DNA from: Phlebiopsis flavidoalba
Lineage: Eukaryota > Basidiomycota > Agaricomycetes > Polyporales > Phanerochaetaceae
Assembly: GCA_035772785.1 (NCBI GenBank)
Contig: JAOCPU010000001.1
Location: forward strand, 1,116,001-1,180,000
DNA: 64,000 nt
Reading direction: 5' to 3'
The notes under the pieces were generated by a model, which was not told the DNA's origin, did no database searches, and saw nothing but the letters and a program-made list of their open reading frames with translations. How positions within the stretch are numbered: position 1 is the first letter of the stretch; every line of letters begins with the position of its first letter. Shown piece by piece: positions 1 through 11,868 of this stretch. The translations under genes were made by a program, and so were the position numbers.

Positions 1-86
1 TCGGATGGGGGGGGCGGCGTCGTGATGTCGTGGTGGCCACCCGTTTTCGTCACTGTTCGCCGCGGCGCCGGGGTGGGTGTCGGCAT
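1..86 (-). CDS. 5' end of an unidentified protein, cut by the left edge
   Basis: A reading frame opens at an ATG whose first base is 86 on the minus strand and stays open to the window edge, about 28 codons. The ATG is preceded by an A-rich stretch (CAAAA before the ATG), a good fungal start context. The visible residues are rich in Pro and Thr followed by a short His-His-Asp segment; no domain can be recognised. It would be divergent from the PRCC-like gene starting at 298, sharing about 210 bp of promoter. The piece is too short to exclude a chance frame. Confidence 0.3.
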   Translation of the reverse strand, partial: MPTPTPAPRRTVTKTGGHHDITTPPPPS

Positions 87-297
87 TTTTGTAGAATTAT
101 AGTGCTGGGAAGGAGGACAGGGTGTTGAGCCTGAGGCTCGTGGTGAGGAACGCGATGAACGACAGAAATAGGGAGACGCCCGCGACGCGTCCGATGCATG
201 AAAAAGCATTGCTGACGTAAGCGAACCCATCACAAGAGGACTGAGGCTTGTGTCCACACACCTCATCCCTTTGTCCACCTCAAACTACTGACGAACT

Positions 298-1698
298 ATG
301 CTCGGCGTCGAGGACTACGGTAGCGACAGCGGCTCCGACAATGAGATACCACAACTTGCTACTAAGCCTACGCCGAAACCCGTTACAATCAGCCAAGTCC
401 GGTCTCTCACTCCCTCCTCCTTCCGCAAGTGGTTCCAAACCCTCTGGCCTCTCGCTCCCCGCACCGAAGAAGAAAGGCCCTAAGAAGATTACGATAGGCC
501 TCCCCGCGCTGCCCGGCGACCCCCGCAGACGGCGACCCCGACGACCGACCGCCGCCTGCAAAGAAGGCCCGCCTCGAGGACGCGGGCGCGGGGGCCTCGG
601 CTCTCTTGAGCATGCTGCCCGCCCCGAAGAACAAGAACCCCGTGGCGCCGCAGCCGGAGCGCGTGCTTGGTGTGGTGGGCGAGGGCCGGGGCTGGTGTTC
701 CGCGCGAAGCCGGCGGCGGCGCAGAGTGCGACGGTGGAGGACGCGGAGGAGGAGGATGAGGAGAAGGTGAATGAGGGGCCAGTGGGTGGTGGGATTCTTG
801 AGGAGGTGAAAGGAGACGAAGCCGCCGGCGGGAGTGCCGTTCCTTCCGACTTCGCTGAAGAAGGGGAGGGCGAATGTGAGCACGGAGGAGAAGCATACGA
901 TGTCGAAGGCTGCCGTGGTAGCTGCAAAGTCGGTTGCGCCTGCTGTGGACTTCTTCTCATTAGGTATGTACACGGCTGTATGGATACTGATAGTATACTG
1001 TATACTCATATCTTGGTAGGCTCAGCTGGCCCATCGGACGTCATCCGCGCCCTCCACCAGCATCTCATCCGCCGCGCCCTCCCTTCCATCCTCCTCTCTC
1101 TCCGTCTCATCCGCCCCAAAATCGACGACTTCACCCGCCCGAACCAACACAGCAAGACCTGTACCCAGGATACTACATGCTCTCCCTCTGGGGGCAGTGG
1201 GCCGCGCACGACGCAGCGTACTACAAGAAGTTCTACGACAAGTGGAAGAAGGAGTACGACGACCACGTGCGCGCGCTCGAGAAGGGCACCGCGAAGGGCT
1301 TCGAGGGCTTCGAGGACAGCGCGGCGGAGGTGAACGCGGCCAAGGAGATGGAGCGCGCAAAGAAGGAGATTCAGGAGCGCGAGGAGAAGAAGAGCTTGAC
1401 GATGGGCGGGCAGCATGTGCAGACGGAGGCTCCGAAGATGAACATCAAGGTATGTGGAGGGTTGTGTGTGGGCGGGCTGTGGCTCATTGTGAATGCAGGG
1501 TGCTGCGTTGAGCGGGCGGGCAAAAGGACGGCATCAGCTGTCTACGCTTCTTACAGAGGCATACCAGAACAGGGAGGCATTGGAAGAGAAGATTGCACAA
1601 GGCCGAAAGAACCGGAAAGAGGCGGGAAAACAAGTATGGTGCGCTCGCTTCCGCCTATGCACTGTCGAGTTCAAAACTACGGCACTTCAGGTTTCTGA
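298..1698 (+). CDS. PRCC: PRCC-family protein (mitotic checkpoint regulator, MAD2B-interacting)
   Basis: The N-terminus starts with M-L-G-V-E-D-Y-G-S-D-S, the usual opening of fungal PRCC homologues. It is followed by a Pro/Ser-rich linker, a PAPKKK..KKITIGLP block (about 460-510) and an L-L-S-M-L-P-A-P-K motif (about 605). The acidic middle leads into a long basic helix (about 1200-1430) and the family's C-terminal signature around R-H-Q-L-S-T-L-L-T-E-A-Y (about 1533-1565). PRCC proteins are nuclear and are linked in animals to splicing factors and MAD2B. Introns are visible at about 965-1019 and 1450-1500. The last intron, 1639-1690, leaves an 8-nt final coding exon, completing N-K-Y-G-F-stop. 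At least four single-base frame changes interrupt the reading, most likely sequence errors. The family assignment rests on both conserved ends. Confidence 0.85.
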
Positions 1699-1915
1699 AC
1701 ATTCGCCTTTTGTTCGTCGACTATGCACTGCGCCACATTGACACACCGTTTCCTCATTTACAATATACTCGCATTATACGCCGGAAACTACATATGTATG
1801 TATACATGTACAATAGAAGACGACGACATGATATGGTGGAGACGGTGCAGACTCGAAGAGATGAGGACAAAATCCGAAAGAGATGACTCGACAACAGACG
1901 TAGAGATGAGAAGTT

Positions 1916-2588
<673 letters not shown>

Positions 2589-2914
2589 CTCAACGAAAAA
2601 CTATCGAATTATTGTATATGAGTACGAGACTTGGTGAATACCTATGTGGGTCGACTCACTTGAAGGGTGGGTGGTGAGGTGGTCAAGGTCGTGGTACGAG
2701 GGAAAGAGGCGAAGAGGGTGGTGGGTAGACGCAGAGCGCGACGCGAGGTTTATGTAGTACCGTTGATCGTCACGTGCCGTAACCGTTAGCGCCGCTAAAC
2801 GCGTCGCGTCGCGCTAGGGCTTAGCGCTTGCTTCTCACACAGTGGCATGTGAGATCTGGTGATGTTATTGTACGTGCATCTATTGCATTTGGTTCGACTA
2901 TAGACGCCTACGTG
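2589..2914 (-). promoter_or_regulatory. H2B upstream region
   Basis: This 326-bp spacer lies between the H2B start and the end of the Htd2-like gene, both on the minus strand, so it must hold the H2B promoter and the neighbour's 3' end. Reading toward H2B there is a TACATAAA element (about 2749-2756) that could act as a TATA box, about 160 bp upstream of the ATG. A GC-rich block with repeated CGCGTCGCG lies at about 2790-2815. No open frame of note was seen. Confidence 0.4.
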
Positions 2915-4024
2915 TTACAGAGTGATTCTGCCACTCATTCCCACTACGTCTCCGTCGTCGACTGCCCACACCAGCAGGGCCTTCTTGCTCGAGTCATCTG
3001 AGCTCAACGTGTCCCACGCGCCATGCAGCGTGATCCCCCTTGTTGACGACGAGTGGGTTCAGCGCACGGTATTCGAACACTTTGGGTTTTTAGCTCGGGG
3101 TGATGGAAGAGACTCGTGTCGAGGAGCATCAGCGCGGTGAGGGGACCATGCACCAGACGTTCTATAACAAGGTCAGCATGGACCTTTGGGTGAGTTCTCG
3201 AAGCATTGGTTACATACCCGAGTACCCTCTGAATTAGCGTAGTCCTTGTCCAGGTGTATGTAGTGACCATTGAATGTCAGAGCGGAAAAGCGGAACAGGG
3301 TCGTCGGGCTGGGTAAGTAATGGAATGAAAAGTCCGGCGGCGGCATCCCCGTCACTGTGGTTGACCAAGCTCAAGCACCTTTCAGATACACAACGCATTC
3401 GCGACGCGGAGCGTACACGACGCATACGCATACACCCACCTTGTTTGGCCCCCTCCGGCTGGCCGGCGCGGCGAGGTAGACGTGCGACCTCTCTTCCAAG
3501 ATGGCGGCATCGTTGCTACCTTCCGTCTTGTATTCGATCTTCTGCTTCACGAACACCATGGGGGAACCCTTCTCAAAGCCTTTCTTCTGCACGTCCAGCA
3601 TCTCGGAGTGGGCAGTCACCCGCTCGCGCCGACTTTCAGCTGTGACCTCCACTCCATCCTGCCTCCGGCCCACATCCTGCGCGTGAATGGCTCTGGAGGA
3701 CAAAAATCGGCATCGGTGCCGTCCCAGCGCAAGACACGCTCGGGTTGCGGGGATGGAAGAAGGCACTAGGTGATGACCAAAGCTGAGAGCATCGCCGGTC
3801 ACTGGGGCGACGTACGGCTTGCGGGTTCCATCACGAGTGGGGAGGGTGATGTAGAGATCAGAGACATGGCTCTCGTGGAGGGTGTCGGTGAGTGTGAGCT
3901 TCTTTTCCGCGGCGATCCAGGAGTCGAGGGCGGGGAGGTCGAGGGCGGGAGTGGCGGGAGTGGCGGCGGTGGCGAGACGACGGCAGCGGGGGAGAGCCCG
4001 TGCGAGGGTGCGGAATGGAGACAT
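2915..4024 (-). CDS. HTD2: 3-hydroxyacyl-thioester dehydratase, Htd2-like (mitochondrial fatty acid synthesis)
   Basis: The N-terminus (from 4024) is Arg/Ala-rich without acidic residues, as expected for a mitochondrial presequence. The body matches the fungal Htd2 / FAS1-like dehydratase fold: an S-W-I-A-A-E-K-K segment, G-D-A-L-S-F-G-H-H-L (about 3770), M-V-F-V-K-Q-K-I-E-Y (about 3545). After an intron at about 3310-3447 come the second hot-dog strand F-S-A-L-T-F-N-G-H-Y-I-H (about 3260-3300), L-V-H-G-P-L-T-A-L-M (about 3145) and a C-terminal D-G-D-V-V-G-M-S-G-R. Htd2 dehydrates 3-hydroxyacyl-ACP in mitochondrial type II fatty acid synthesis, upstream of lipoate. A related enzyme, mesaconyl-C4-CoA hydratase, shares the fold. 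An earlier in-frame ATG at 4060 is possible, but 4024 gives the better presequence. Several single-base frame breaks occur. Confidence 0.85.
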
Positions 4025-4897
4025 GCTGCGTCGGGGGAGTTTAGAGGCAGGCGGGGACAAATGCGATCAGGCGACCGGGCGGCTCAAGCGGTTCGACCGA
4101 CGCATGTCCGAGGGGAAATCCACGAGCGTGACGGGTGGGAAGATGGCCGGCGGGCGACGCACTGTGGTCACGTCGCGGTGTAACGCCTCGGAGGGCGGGG
4201 ATCGGCCGGGTCGGATGGCGTGGGAGCGGTTCGGACGCCCCCGGCGAGCACAGGCAGAGTCAACGCGTCGCCATGTCCCAGCCCCCCCATCGCCGCGCGC
4301 AGGCTCTGCGGGACAAAAAGGCCTCTCCGTGACTCGCCCAGTCCGTCCCGCGCATCCATATCCGGATCGCGTGTCGTGGCTTCCCTGCCGCGCTAGCCCG
4401 CTCGCGAAAAAAAATCGCCCGAAAAATTCGCGCATGCCGTGCTTATCGAGCGCGACGCGTTTGGGGGACCACGCTGGACGCGCACGAGGGCGTGCTGGGC
4501 TTGGTCACGCAGGCACGCGTCGGCAGAAACACGAAAAAAAAATTAAAACGGTTTACGCGCCCTAAGCACGAGGCCCCGATTGGGCAGGGGCGAGCCAGCG
4601 ACACGGGCCATGCCATATATGGGCAACTGGGGTACCTGGGTCTCTCGCGCGTCGGCTTTGGATATCACCTCTCTCTCCTTCGTCGCGACCTCCTCACAAT
4701 CGTTTGCTCCCTTCCCCCCATTGTCCTGGACCATGCCGCCCTGCTAGCTGCCAACTATTGTAGCCCCCTTCCTCTGTCCTTGCTCGTCTATCTATATTCG
4801 GCCTGCAACGCGCGACTCCGCACTGCTTACTCCAGCCTACTTCCCAGCCCGCCTCTCCACGTCCGCACCTCCCTGCTCTCTTCCTCCAACCACCACC
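4025..4897. other. divergent intergenic region
   Basis: About 870 bp separate the Htd2-like gene (minus) from the next start at 4898 (plus). I see no conserved coding sequence. The left half is GC-rich with many CGCG words, and an A-rich patch lies at about 4530-4550. The right half (about 4660-4897) is pyrimidine-rich and ends in a strong CCACCACCATGG start context, typical of a basidiomycete promoter and 5' UTR. It probably serves both genes. Confidence 0.5.
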
Positions 4898-6237
4898 ATG
4901 GACCGCCATCCTCTCGCCCACGGGGCCGCGCAGGGCTATGCTTGTCGATAAACAACCCCTCGACGCGCCGCCCCCGCTACTCTCGCCGCCAATATATCTC
5001 TCGACAGACCTGCCTCGCGTACGTCCCCCCACACGCGTTGCCACTCGACGCGCCCTCTGACCGCGTTTTTTCTCCAGTCGCCGGGTCTGTTCAGCCCTCC
5101 AAGGCTCATGTCCCCAATCCACATGACGCAGTCGGGTCCCCCACAAGTCTAATGTGCGGTATTCGCCCTCTCTCCCTCGCGCTTTGTCAGTTGACGCCCG
5201 GCACCACAGTTATCCAAAGCAGCGCCCTCATGTAGCTCTACAAAGCGGCGTCGCTCCCACAACACCTCCTCGCGCTCCTCGCGCCGTCGTCTCACCCGTC
5301 CAGACTGCTCCGCCGCCTTTGGGCCGTCCTTCTTCGACTCTCTTCCCTGGATTGCCCAAGTCGAGTGCGCCCCAGAGCGGCGTCGATGTGTGGGACGTTG
5401 CCGACCCTGTCCCTACTCCCCGACCAGCCGCCGCAGCACCCAGAGTTCTCTGGAGTGGGCCCGGTCAGACGTCGGAGGACGTCGACGCGCTCCGGGGCAG
5501 CACCTTCCCTCGGATGCATCCTGACAGAATGCTACCGGGCGAGAACGCGCGCCAACCCCCCGGCCTCGTCCCGCCCGCCGCTGCGCGAACATCTCCAGGA
5601 ACGCCATTCAAAGGGGCTTCTCCCGGCGGCAGACCGTGAGTCTGCATGATCCCCGCACCCCGCCGCCGATGTACAAGTTCGACCCGCAGAACGTTGAATT
5701 CCGTCATCTCATGCCGGTCCTCCCCTCGGCGGCCCCCGACCTCCTGCCGTCCCCACGAGGTCCCGCGTGGGCGAGGGCAAGCTCGTCGCCTGCTCCCATG
5801 TAATTGCGTCATCCTCGCATATGCAGCAGCTTGTTTCCCCGGCGTCGCCGCCCGTTATCTATTCGTCTTGCAAGCCTGGACGGACAGACGTCTTGCTGAT
5901 TTCAATACATTATTCAAGTTTCCAACATCAAGAAGAATAGCAAGGATCAGAATTCATCATTCGCTCCATCGAGCACCACCTCCAGCAACACCACTCTTGG
6001 CCATACGTGTTCCTGTCTATACTTATTCCTATCTCAAGCCTTCGATTGAAAAATAGCCACGCACTAATTCCTGTGGGCGCGACCGTAACAATTACCAGGT
6101 TGTGGCCTCAGTCGTCTTGTTCCATGTATGTGCATTCTCCCTGTCTTCCACCTAAAAGCCGCCCTGGACTGACGATTGCCTTTCTGCAGCTCATCTCGCC
6201 AGCATGTATCACCAGTCCTTCACTGCAACCGGATTCA
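4898..6237 (+). CDS. uncharacterised Pro/Ser-rich protein
   Basis: Not recognised. The start is chosen for its context (CCACCACCATGG). Coding character is supported by consistent proline-rich segments: an exon ending S-T-D-L-P-R at about 5018, an intron ending in a T-run plus CCAG at about 5079, and then P-G-L-F-S-P-P-R-L-M-S-P. After a frame change the stretch 5250-5640 is open, and at 5640-5800 it reads P-P-P-M-Y-K-F-D-P-Q-N-V-E-F. Coding-looking sequence continues to about 6000 (F-Q-Y-I-I-Q-V-S-N-I-K-K-N then a Ser/Thr-rich run), so the end is uncertain; the alternative is a stop at 5801-5803. Such composition suits a disordered regulatory protein, but no domain is visible. At least three frame changes are needed. 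Confidence 0.4.
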
Positions 6238-7496
6238 TGAAGACTGTACGATAACCCCATCGCGCCGGACATATTTCCCTGCTCCCAAGACCGTTCGTGG
6301 ACGTTTCGTTTATTTATGCAGCGCAGCCCCCAGCCGCCTGTCATTCCCGCGAGCAATTATTAGCTCTGCGCCTTCTTCCGCCGTTTGCAAACTCCGGCGT
6401 CGAATTCGCTTTTCCCGCAGCTGTGCAACCCGCGCGCCCGTGTCGCGCCTTCCTCATTCGCCGCCCGCTCCACCCGCACGCCCAGCGCCCGCCACCGCCA
6501 TTCTCCCATCGTCGCATCAGGCGCCATTTTCACATCCATCTGCCCGTTTGGCGACAATTTCACCCCATTTTGTGTCATCTCCACACGCCGGTTGTCTCTC
6601 TTGCCTAGCCGCCACAGCCTGGCATTTGACTTACCCGTTGCCCCTTTGCTCTTCCTGGCTTTTCATTTGCTTTTTTTATTCGGTATTTTAATCATCGCCT
6701 GTGTGTACCACCTGTCCCGTTCGCCGCGCTCACCGCTGCGCCCTTGCTTCGATCTTCATCCTGTCGCATATTTCGCCTGCTCCCTTTCCATTCCGCTCCC
6801 TGCCGATCCCCTTGCTCGCCATCTGGCCCCCGTCACGAACCCTCAACGTCTCTCGCTCTCTCGCTCGCTCGCAGCATCTCGGCACGTATACACCCCCGTT
6901 CCTTTCTCTGGTAATGTAGTTCCTCGGGTATTTCTCAGTGGTCTCGGTCCTTCCCCTTCGCTGTACTATGTAGCATCGCACAATGCATTCCCCTTTTCTT
7001 GAGCCCCTGGCGTGTCGCCACACGGCTGAACGGCTCAGCCGCGACTCGGTGTTTGCGCGTAGGTGCGTGTGTGTGCAGGCACGCGTCACGTCGCGGGCTG
7101 CGCTTGGACGTGATCGACCCGAGATCAGGGAGCGGTGATGGGGGATGCCGCCGGTGGCGACCTGGTCTTTTTCCTGAGCTCATCACTGCTCATCACTATC
7201 ACACCATCTCGCCATCACCTCCCAGCGAAAGGAGTCACCGCAAGTCAGTCGCAGTCAAACGGTTTTTGTATACGTACTTATACAACGGAAGCAGAAAAGC
7301 GCAGACTTGCAAAAGCGTGTGCTGTAGACGACTAGATTTGGTGAGTACCCGGCTTTACGAAGTGATGTGCGCGAGGACTGAATGCGGCCGTGATCTACAG
7401 CACTTTCGTGACCAGGTGTGTACCGATCCTCTCACAGAGAGCCCTATGTAAACTCATCGCGCACCGTCTACAGACCACCAAACCACATCCTCGAAA
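6238..7496. other. long pyrimidine-rich non-coding stretch upstream of SER1
   Basis: About 1.26 kb without a supported gene. From about 6280 to 6980 the plus strand is dominated by C and T (TCTCGCTCTCTCGCTCGCTCGCAG at about 6853-6876 is an example), which keeps chance frames open but gives proteins with no recognisable content. The last 150 bp contain donor- and acceptor-like sites (gtgagt at about 7338, tttcgtgaccag ending near 7414), so a 5' UTR intron of the aminotransferase gene is possible. No RNA gene was recognised. Confidence 0.45.
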
Positions 7497-8838
7497 ATGT
7501 CCACCCAGGATCGCCTGATCAATTTTGGCGCAGGGCCGTCCGCCCTCCCGCTGCCCGTGCTCGAGCAAGCCGCCCCGCGCTGCTCAACTTCGCCGGCACA
7601 GGCGTCGGCATCGCCGAAGTCTCGCACCGCTCCTCTGAATTCATGGCCTTCCTGTCCGGCGTCGAAGCCAACATCCGCGCGCAGCTCGCCGTGCCGCCCA
7701 CGCACGCGATCCTCTTCACCCAGGGTGGCGGCTCCGCGCAGTTCGCCGCCGTCGTGCTCAACATGCTTGCGCGCTACAAGCTGCTGCACCCCGAGCGCGC
7801 CGGCGCAGACACCCCCCTCGACTACGTCGTCACCGGCTCCTGGAGCAAGAAGGCCGCGGAGGAGGCGCGCCGCCTCGCCGCGGCGGGCCACGCGCGCGTG
7901 CACGTCGCCGCGGACGCGCGCGCGCAGGGGAGCACCGCGTTCGAGGCGATCCCGCCCGCGAGCGCGTACGCGTTCTCGCAGGACCCCGCGCTCGTGTACT
8001 ACTGCGAGAACGAGACGGTGGACGGCGTCGAGTTTGCGCACGAGGCGGGCGCGCCGGGCGCGTTCCCCCGTTCGATGCGCTTGTGGAGGCGACAGGCGGC
8101 GGGCTGCTCCCGCTCGTCGCGGACTACTCGTCGTCGTTCATGTGTCGGCCCATCCCGCGGCTTGCGGACCACGCGGTCATCTACGCCGGCGCGCAGAAGA
8201 ACATCGGGCCTGCGGGCCCTCACGGTGCTTATTGTGCGCCAGGATTGTATCGTCGACGTCGATGCGGCGGCGGCGCTCGGCGCGTTGCCGGTCCCGACGA
8301 TGCTCTCGTGGAAGACGCTTGCGGACTCGAAGAGCTTGTACAACACGCCCTCGGTTCTGTCGATCTATATCACTGGCCTCGTGCTCGAGCGCATGAAGGA
8401 GCTTGGAGGGTTGCCGTACTACGAGGAGCTGAACAGGAAAAAGGCGCTGAAGGTGTACGCGGCGATCAATGAGGGCGAGGAGAAGGGTGTGTTCAAGAGG
8501 AAGGTCAAGAACGGCTCAGAGAGCTGGATGAATGCGGTGTTTGTGATCCCCGGCGAAGGTGCTGAAAAGAGATTTTTGGATGGCGCGTTGGAACGGGGCA
8601 TGACGGGTTTGAAGGGCCACAGGTGCGTTTCCGAGCTACTCGCCGGATGCAACACTTGCTTATATCATGCTCAGATCGGTTGGCGGTGTGTTGAATTTTC
8701 TTCTGTTGCCTAATATATGACTGACCATTTTCCCCAGGTATCCGCGTGTCATTATACAACGCGATCACAGAAGAACAGGCCGACAAGCTCGTGGAGTATA
8801 TGCACCATTTCATTGCGGAAGAGACAAAAACCTCATAA
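7497..8838 (+). CDS. SER1: phosphoserine aminotransferase
   Basis: A PLP enzyme that converts 3-phosphohydroxypyruvate plus glutamate to O-phosphoserine, the second step of serine synthesis. The protein opens with I-N-F-G-A-G-P-S-A-L-P. It then shows G-I-A-E-V-S-H-R-S (about 7605), T-Q-G-G-G-S-A-Q-F (about 7720), the cofactor lysine in G-A-Q-K-N-I-G-P-A-G (about 8190-8218), L-Y-N-T-P-S (about 8336) and a G-H-R-S-V-G-G motif near the end. The 3' end is finely split. Intron 8623-8674 is followed by an 11-nt micro-exon (8675-8685) and intron 8686-8737, then the last exon to TAA at 8836-8838. Splicing this way restores the conserved motif exactly. Frame changes occur near 7570, 8070 and 8215. Length, about 400 residues, fits the family. 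Confidence 0.95.
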
Positions 8839-8929
8839 ATGTGTCACAATTACAAGCTAATGTACTTTTAAACGGGATGTGTGAATCTAGACGCATGAAA
8901 GTATGTCGCACCTACGCATTGACGGAGAT

Positions 8930-10306
8930 TTATGGCAAGGATTGCCCACCCTCCTCCTCTGTCAAGTCCTTCAGCGATGCCCATTCGTTGTTCTCCTGAT
9001 CCCAGAACCATAACCGTTCGGACAAGCTCTCTGTATTGAATGCAGATCCGAACTTGCCCACAAATCCTTTCAAATCTGCTCCTCGATTGAACTTGAAGTC
9101 AAAGGTTTCCAGCTCAGAAAGACAGTATAGATGCTCTCTGAACTGCGTCCAGTCATCAAGCGACCAGTGGTTACTCAGCTCAGACCGCAAGAAGGCCATC
9201 TTGACATAATAGATGCTAGCCGGTCTTGGGTGGTGGTCCTGTAGCGGGGAGTCTGCAGTCCTGCTACGATGATTTGCCGCGTAGTGGACGTCAATGCGCA
9301 GTGCACAGGGTGACGACGTGCCGGCATGAGTGTCGTCCCAGAACTTGAAGCTTACTGGCAAATTATGGACTAAGCCTAAGACCGCATGAGAAACATGAAT
9401 AGAGTACACACCATAAGGCATGCCTGTCCCCGCGAAATGCTCGTGCCGCTCAATCTCGATGCTTTGCAACTGGAGCTTTGGGATCAAACACTGATACATC
9501 GCAGTTATGGCTGCGAAATCATCGTCTCTTAGGCACAACGAATTCCGGAGTGCCTGAGCGTCCCTCTGCGCGGGACAAGCGCGGTGGCCGACCAAGGCAG
9601 GCAGCCACCAAGACATATCTTCGACTCCAAGCCCACCACTAGATTCGTGGTCGAGCGACTCCACAAGCACCTTCCGCACGCGACTGCTGAGAACCAACGA
9701 ACTCGGGGGCTGGGCATCTGTAGCCCACGAGATGTGTTCCTGCCTGACATTCTCGAGCTGCGGTATGGAGGCGAGAAGGCGTAGAAATGCAGCGCGACTT
9801 TCGAATTTAGCACTCCCGATGTAAAGGGTGCGCACGGGCAGATAGATGGGCGGCAGTGTACGCGGTAGGTGGGGAAAAGAGGGATCGCACACGCCATGGG
9901 GCGTTGTCGGCGTCTCCTGTGATATAGAGCTGGACTTCAGGAGTGTCTGGGCTGAATCTAGCCGCGAGTGCTCTGTTCGCGCGGTGGTGCCAGGGTGCTT
10001 GCGCAGTGTCCAGATAGATCACGTAGTTGACCCACCACACCGCACGAGGCTTCTCGGGGAAACCAAAGAAGAGGGTGAAGGCGTGTCGAGCAGGGCGCAG
10101 AGGCTTTGGACCCTTGCCTCGGAGAGTATGAACACGCCGTGCCATAAAGTCGGTCGACAATTTGCGCCCATCGTCGGTTCACAGAGCTGAACGCGGCCAT
10201 GGCAGGTTTTTTCGGCGGCCAAGTCATACGGGTAGTCGAATGCGTCCTCTGCTATCTGGTCGAGCAGTTCGGTAGGGACCCGATGTGCAGCGAGCCCGTC
10301 TGACAT
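8930..10306 (-). CDS. F-box-like / leucine-rich repeat protein
   Basis: The start at 10306 opens with a short leader, then H-R-V-P-T-E-L-L-D-Q-I-A-E-D-A-F, which resembles the first helix of a fungal F-box (substrate adaptor of SCF ubiquitin ligases). The long C-terminal part (8930-9892 is one open frame of about 320 residues) has irregular hydrophobic L..L.I repeats, an L-Y-I-G-S-A-K-F segment and W/F-rich stretches, as in the large agaricomycete family of F-box proteins with degenerate LRRs. No target can be inferred. The middle (about 9890-10160) needs at least one frame change. The stop is at 8930-8932, convergent with SER1, whose stop is only about 90 bp away. Confidence 0.65.
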
Positions 10307-10739
10307 CCTGAGAGTGTAAAAGTGAGAAAGCCCGAATCGTTGAGCAAGGTTGGGACACGTACCTTGCGTGCACGTCGCTCCAGAGAATGGGTGGGACAGC
10401 GGCTGCACAAGGTACACTCGAGCTACCGAGAGGTGTTGTGTCTCTAACAGGGGCGGCGGTTTGATCAATTAGACCTTATATACTAAATCGTTTTCCATCT
10501 TCCCAGGAGCATCTGAATTAAATCACAACCATGGACATCTACGCAGCATTCAGCGCGAACTGTAAATGGGGCGGCTTCCTCGCAAAAGTGATAGACTCGC
10601 CACACCTAGTGCGACGGTGACTGTCGGAAAGGGAAGAGCCAGCAGCACAAAATGCTTGAGGCCGACGCCATGTTGACAATTGGCCAGTGCGCATGTGGTG
10701 TCCGCATAAAATTGTTCGAGCCCCGGTAGTCATTTTACA
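10307..10739. other. intergenic, no gene seen
   Basis: About 430 bp upstream of the F-box gene. It contains an AT-rich patch (about 10460-10500) with a TATATACTAAAT element that could serve the F-box gene. I see no coding sequence here. Confidence 0.4.
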
Positions 10740-11107
10740 ACACATATGTGGCCGCGCGCTCCGACGCTCCAAAACAAACCCTATCAAGGCTTGAGCAGAT
10801 GCGCCGTACATAAAGTTTATTAGTTTACTTACTAGACATCCGAAGTCCCAGGATCTTTTTTCGAACCATGTATCTCGAGTCTCGCGTCATATGTGTCATA
10901 AGGTCGCAGAATGAACGTGCCTGATATTTTCATTATCCGTAGCCACAGCCACATATCATCAAGTTAATGCACGAGCACTCAGTATAGATTTTACGGAGCA
11001 ATTGGACCTGAGGGCATCTGGGTAACTTTGGCTACCTCCGGAATGAAGTCTTCCAACGAGAGTCAGGCCTCATGTTATCACACACCTTCAAGGCTGGAAG
11101 ATGGACT
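10740..11107 (-). repeat. repeat copy A: detached 3' end of a histidine phosphatase gene
   Basis: This ~365-bp segment is a diverged direct copy of 12248-12604. Both contain the words GACGCTCCAAAACAAA, GATGCGCCGTACA, TACTAGACA.CCGAAGTC and TTGGACCTGAGGGCA. The right-hand copy is the last coding exon plus 3' flank of the histidine phosphatase. In this copy the minus strand still reads F-I-P-E-V-A-K-V-T-Q and then a stop (TAA at 10991-10993), so it is a fragment of a paralogous or duplicated gene without its body. It begins next to the F-box upstream region and ends shortly before the tandem array. Confidence 0.75.
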
Positions 11108-11313
11108 CAGTCCCACTGTGCCTGACTATGAACCCGGATATTGTCGTTGGTAGCCGACGAGGCATTGTATTGAAGAGTATAGGAATGGGGCGTTGTAAAT
11201 CGAGCCGTGCGAGGAGGATACGCACTGGAGTCGGAATCCGCCAATACACATCTCTTCCGTGGAAGGACCTGGCAGATGGACAGGCAGGCAGTCCAACATG
11301 GAGGCCATCCAAT

Positions 11314-11868
11314 TATGCGTAATAGGCGTCCCGCTTGAGTCGTATTCCGTCGCCCTATGGCGTTTGCCTTTGTTTGATTGAGATCGTATTTTTTGGTGAT
11401 AGGAAAACGTAGAATTGAACGTACGGGGACGCGGCGTATAGTCCCTATAATGCGTAATGGGCGTGTCGCTTGAGTCGAATTCCGTCGCCCAATGGTGTTT
11501 GCCTTTTGTTTGATTGAGATCGTATTTTTGGTGATAGGAAAACGGAGGATTGAACGTACGGGGACGCGGCGTATAACGGTCCCTATAATGCGTAATGGGC
11601 GTAGGGCGTGTCGCTTGAGTAGGATTCCGTCGCCCTATGGTGTTCGCCTTTGTTTGATTGAGATCGTATTTTTGGTAATAGGAGAACGGAGAATTTGAAC
11701 GTACGAGGGACGCGGCGTATCATCCCTATTATGCGTAATAGGCATCTTGTCGCTTGAGTCGAATTCCGTCGCCCAATGGTGTGTTTGCCTTTGTTTTTGA
11801 TTGAGATCGTATTTTTGGTGATAGGAAAACAGAGGATTGAAAACGTACGGGGACGCGGCGTATCATCT
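11314..11868. repeat. tandem array, four units of about 140 bp
   Basis: Four near-identical units are seen, anchored by the word CTTGAGT at 11334, 11469, 11614 and 11753, giving periods of 135, 145 and 139 bp. Each unit reads TATGCGTAATRGGC, CTTGAGTCG.ATTCCGTCGCCC, a TTTGATTGAGATCGTAT block, GGTGATAGGAAAACGGA, then CGTACGGGGACGCGGCGTAT. Units differ by small indels and a few substitutions. The word CGTACG is a 6-bp palindrome at the same place in each unit. No coding role is apparent; open frames across the array are an effect of the repeat. Confidence 0.9.

Noticed and set aside
280..1009. Long minus-strand open frames antisense to the PRCC-like gene
   Set aside because: They mirror the GC-rich codons of the plus-strand gene, are Arg/Ser/Pro-rich without motifs, and have no splice or start context.
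7454..8041. 195-codon minus-strand frame antisense to SER1
   Set aside because: It arises from the GC-rich third positions of the aminotransferase; composition is Arg/Val/Gly-biased and no family is recognised.
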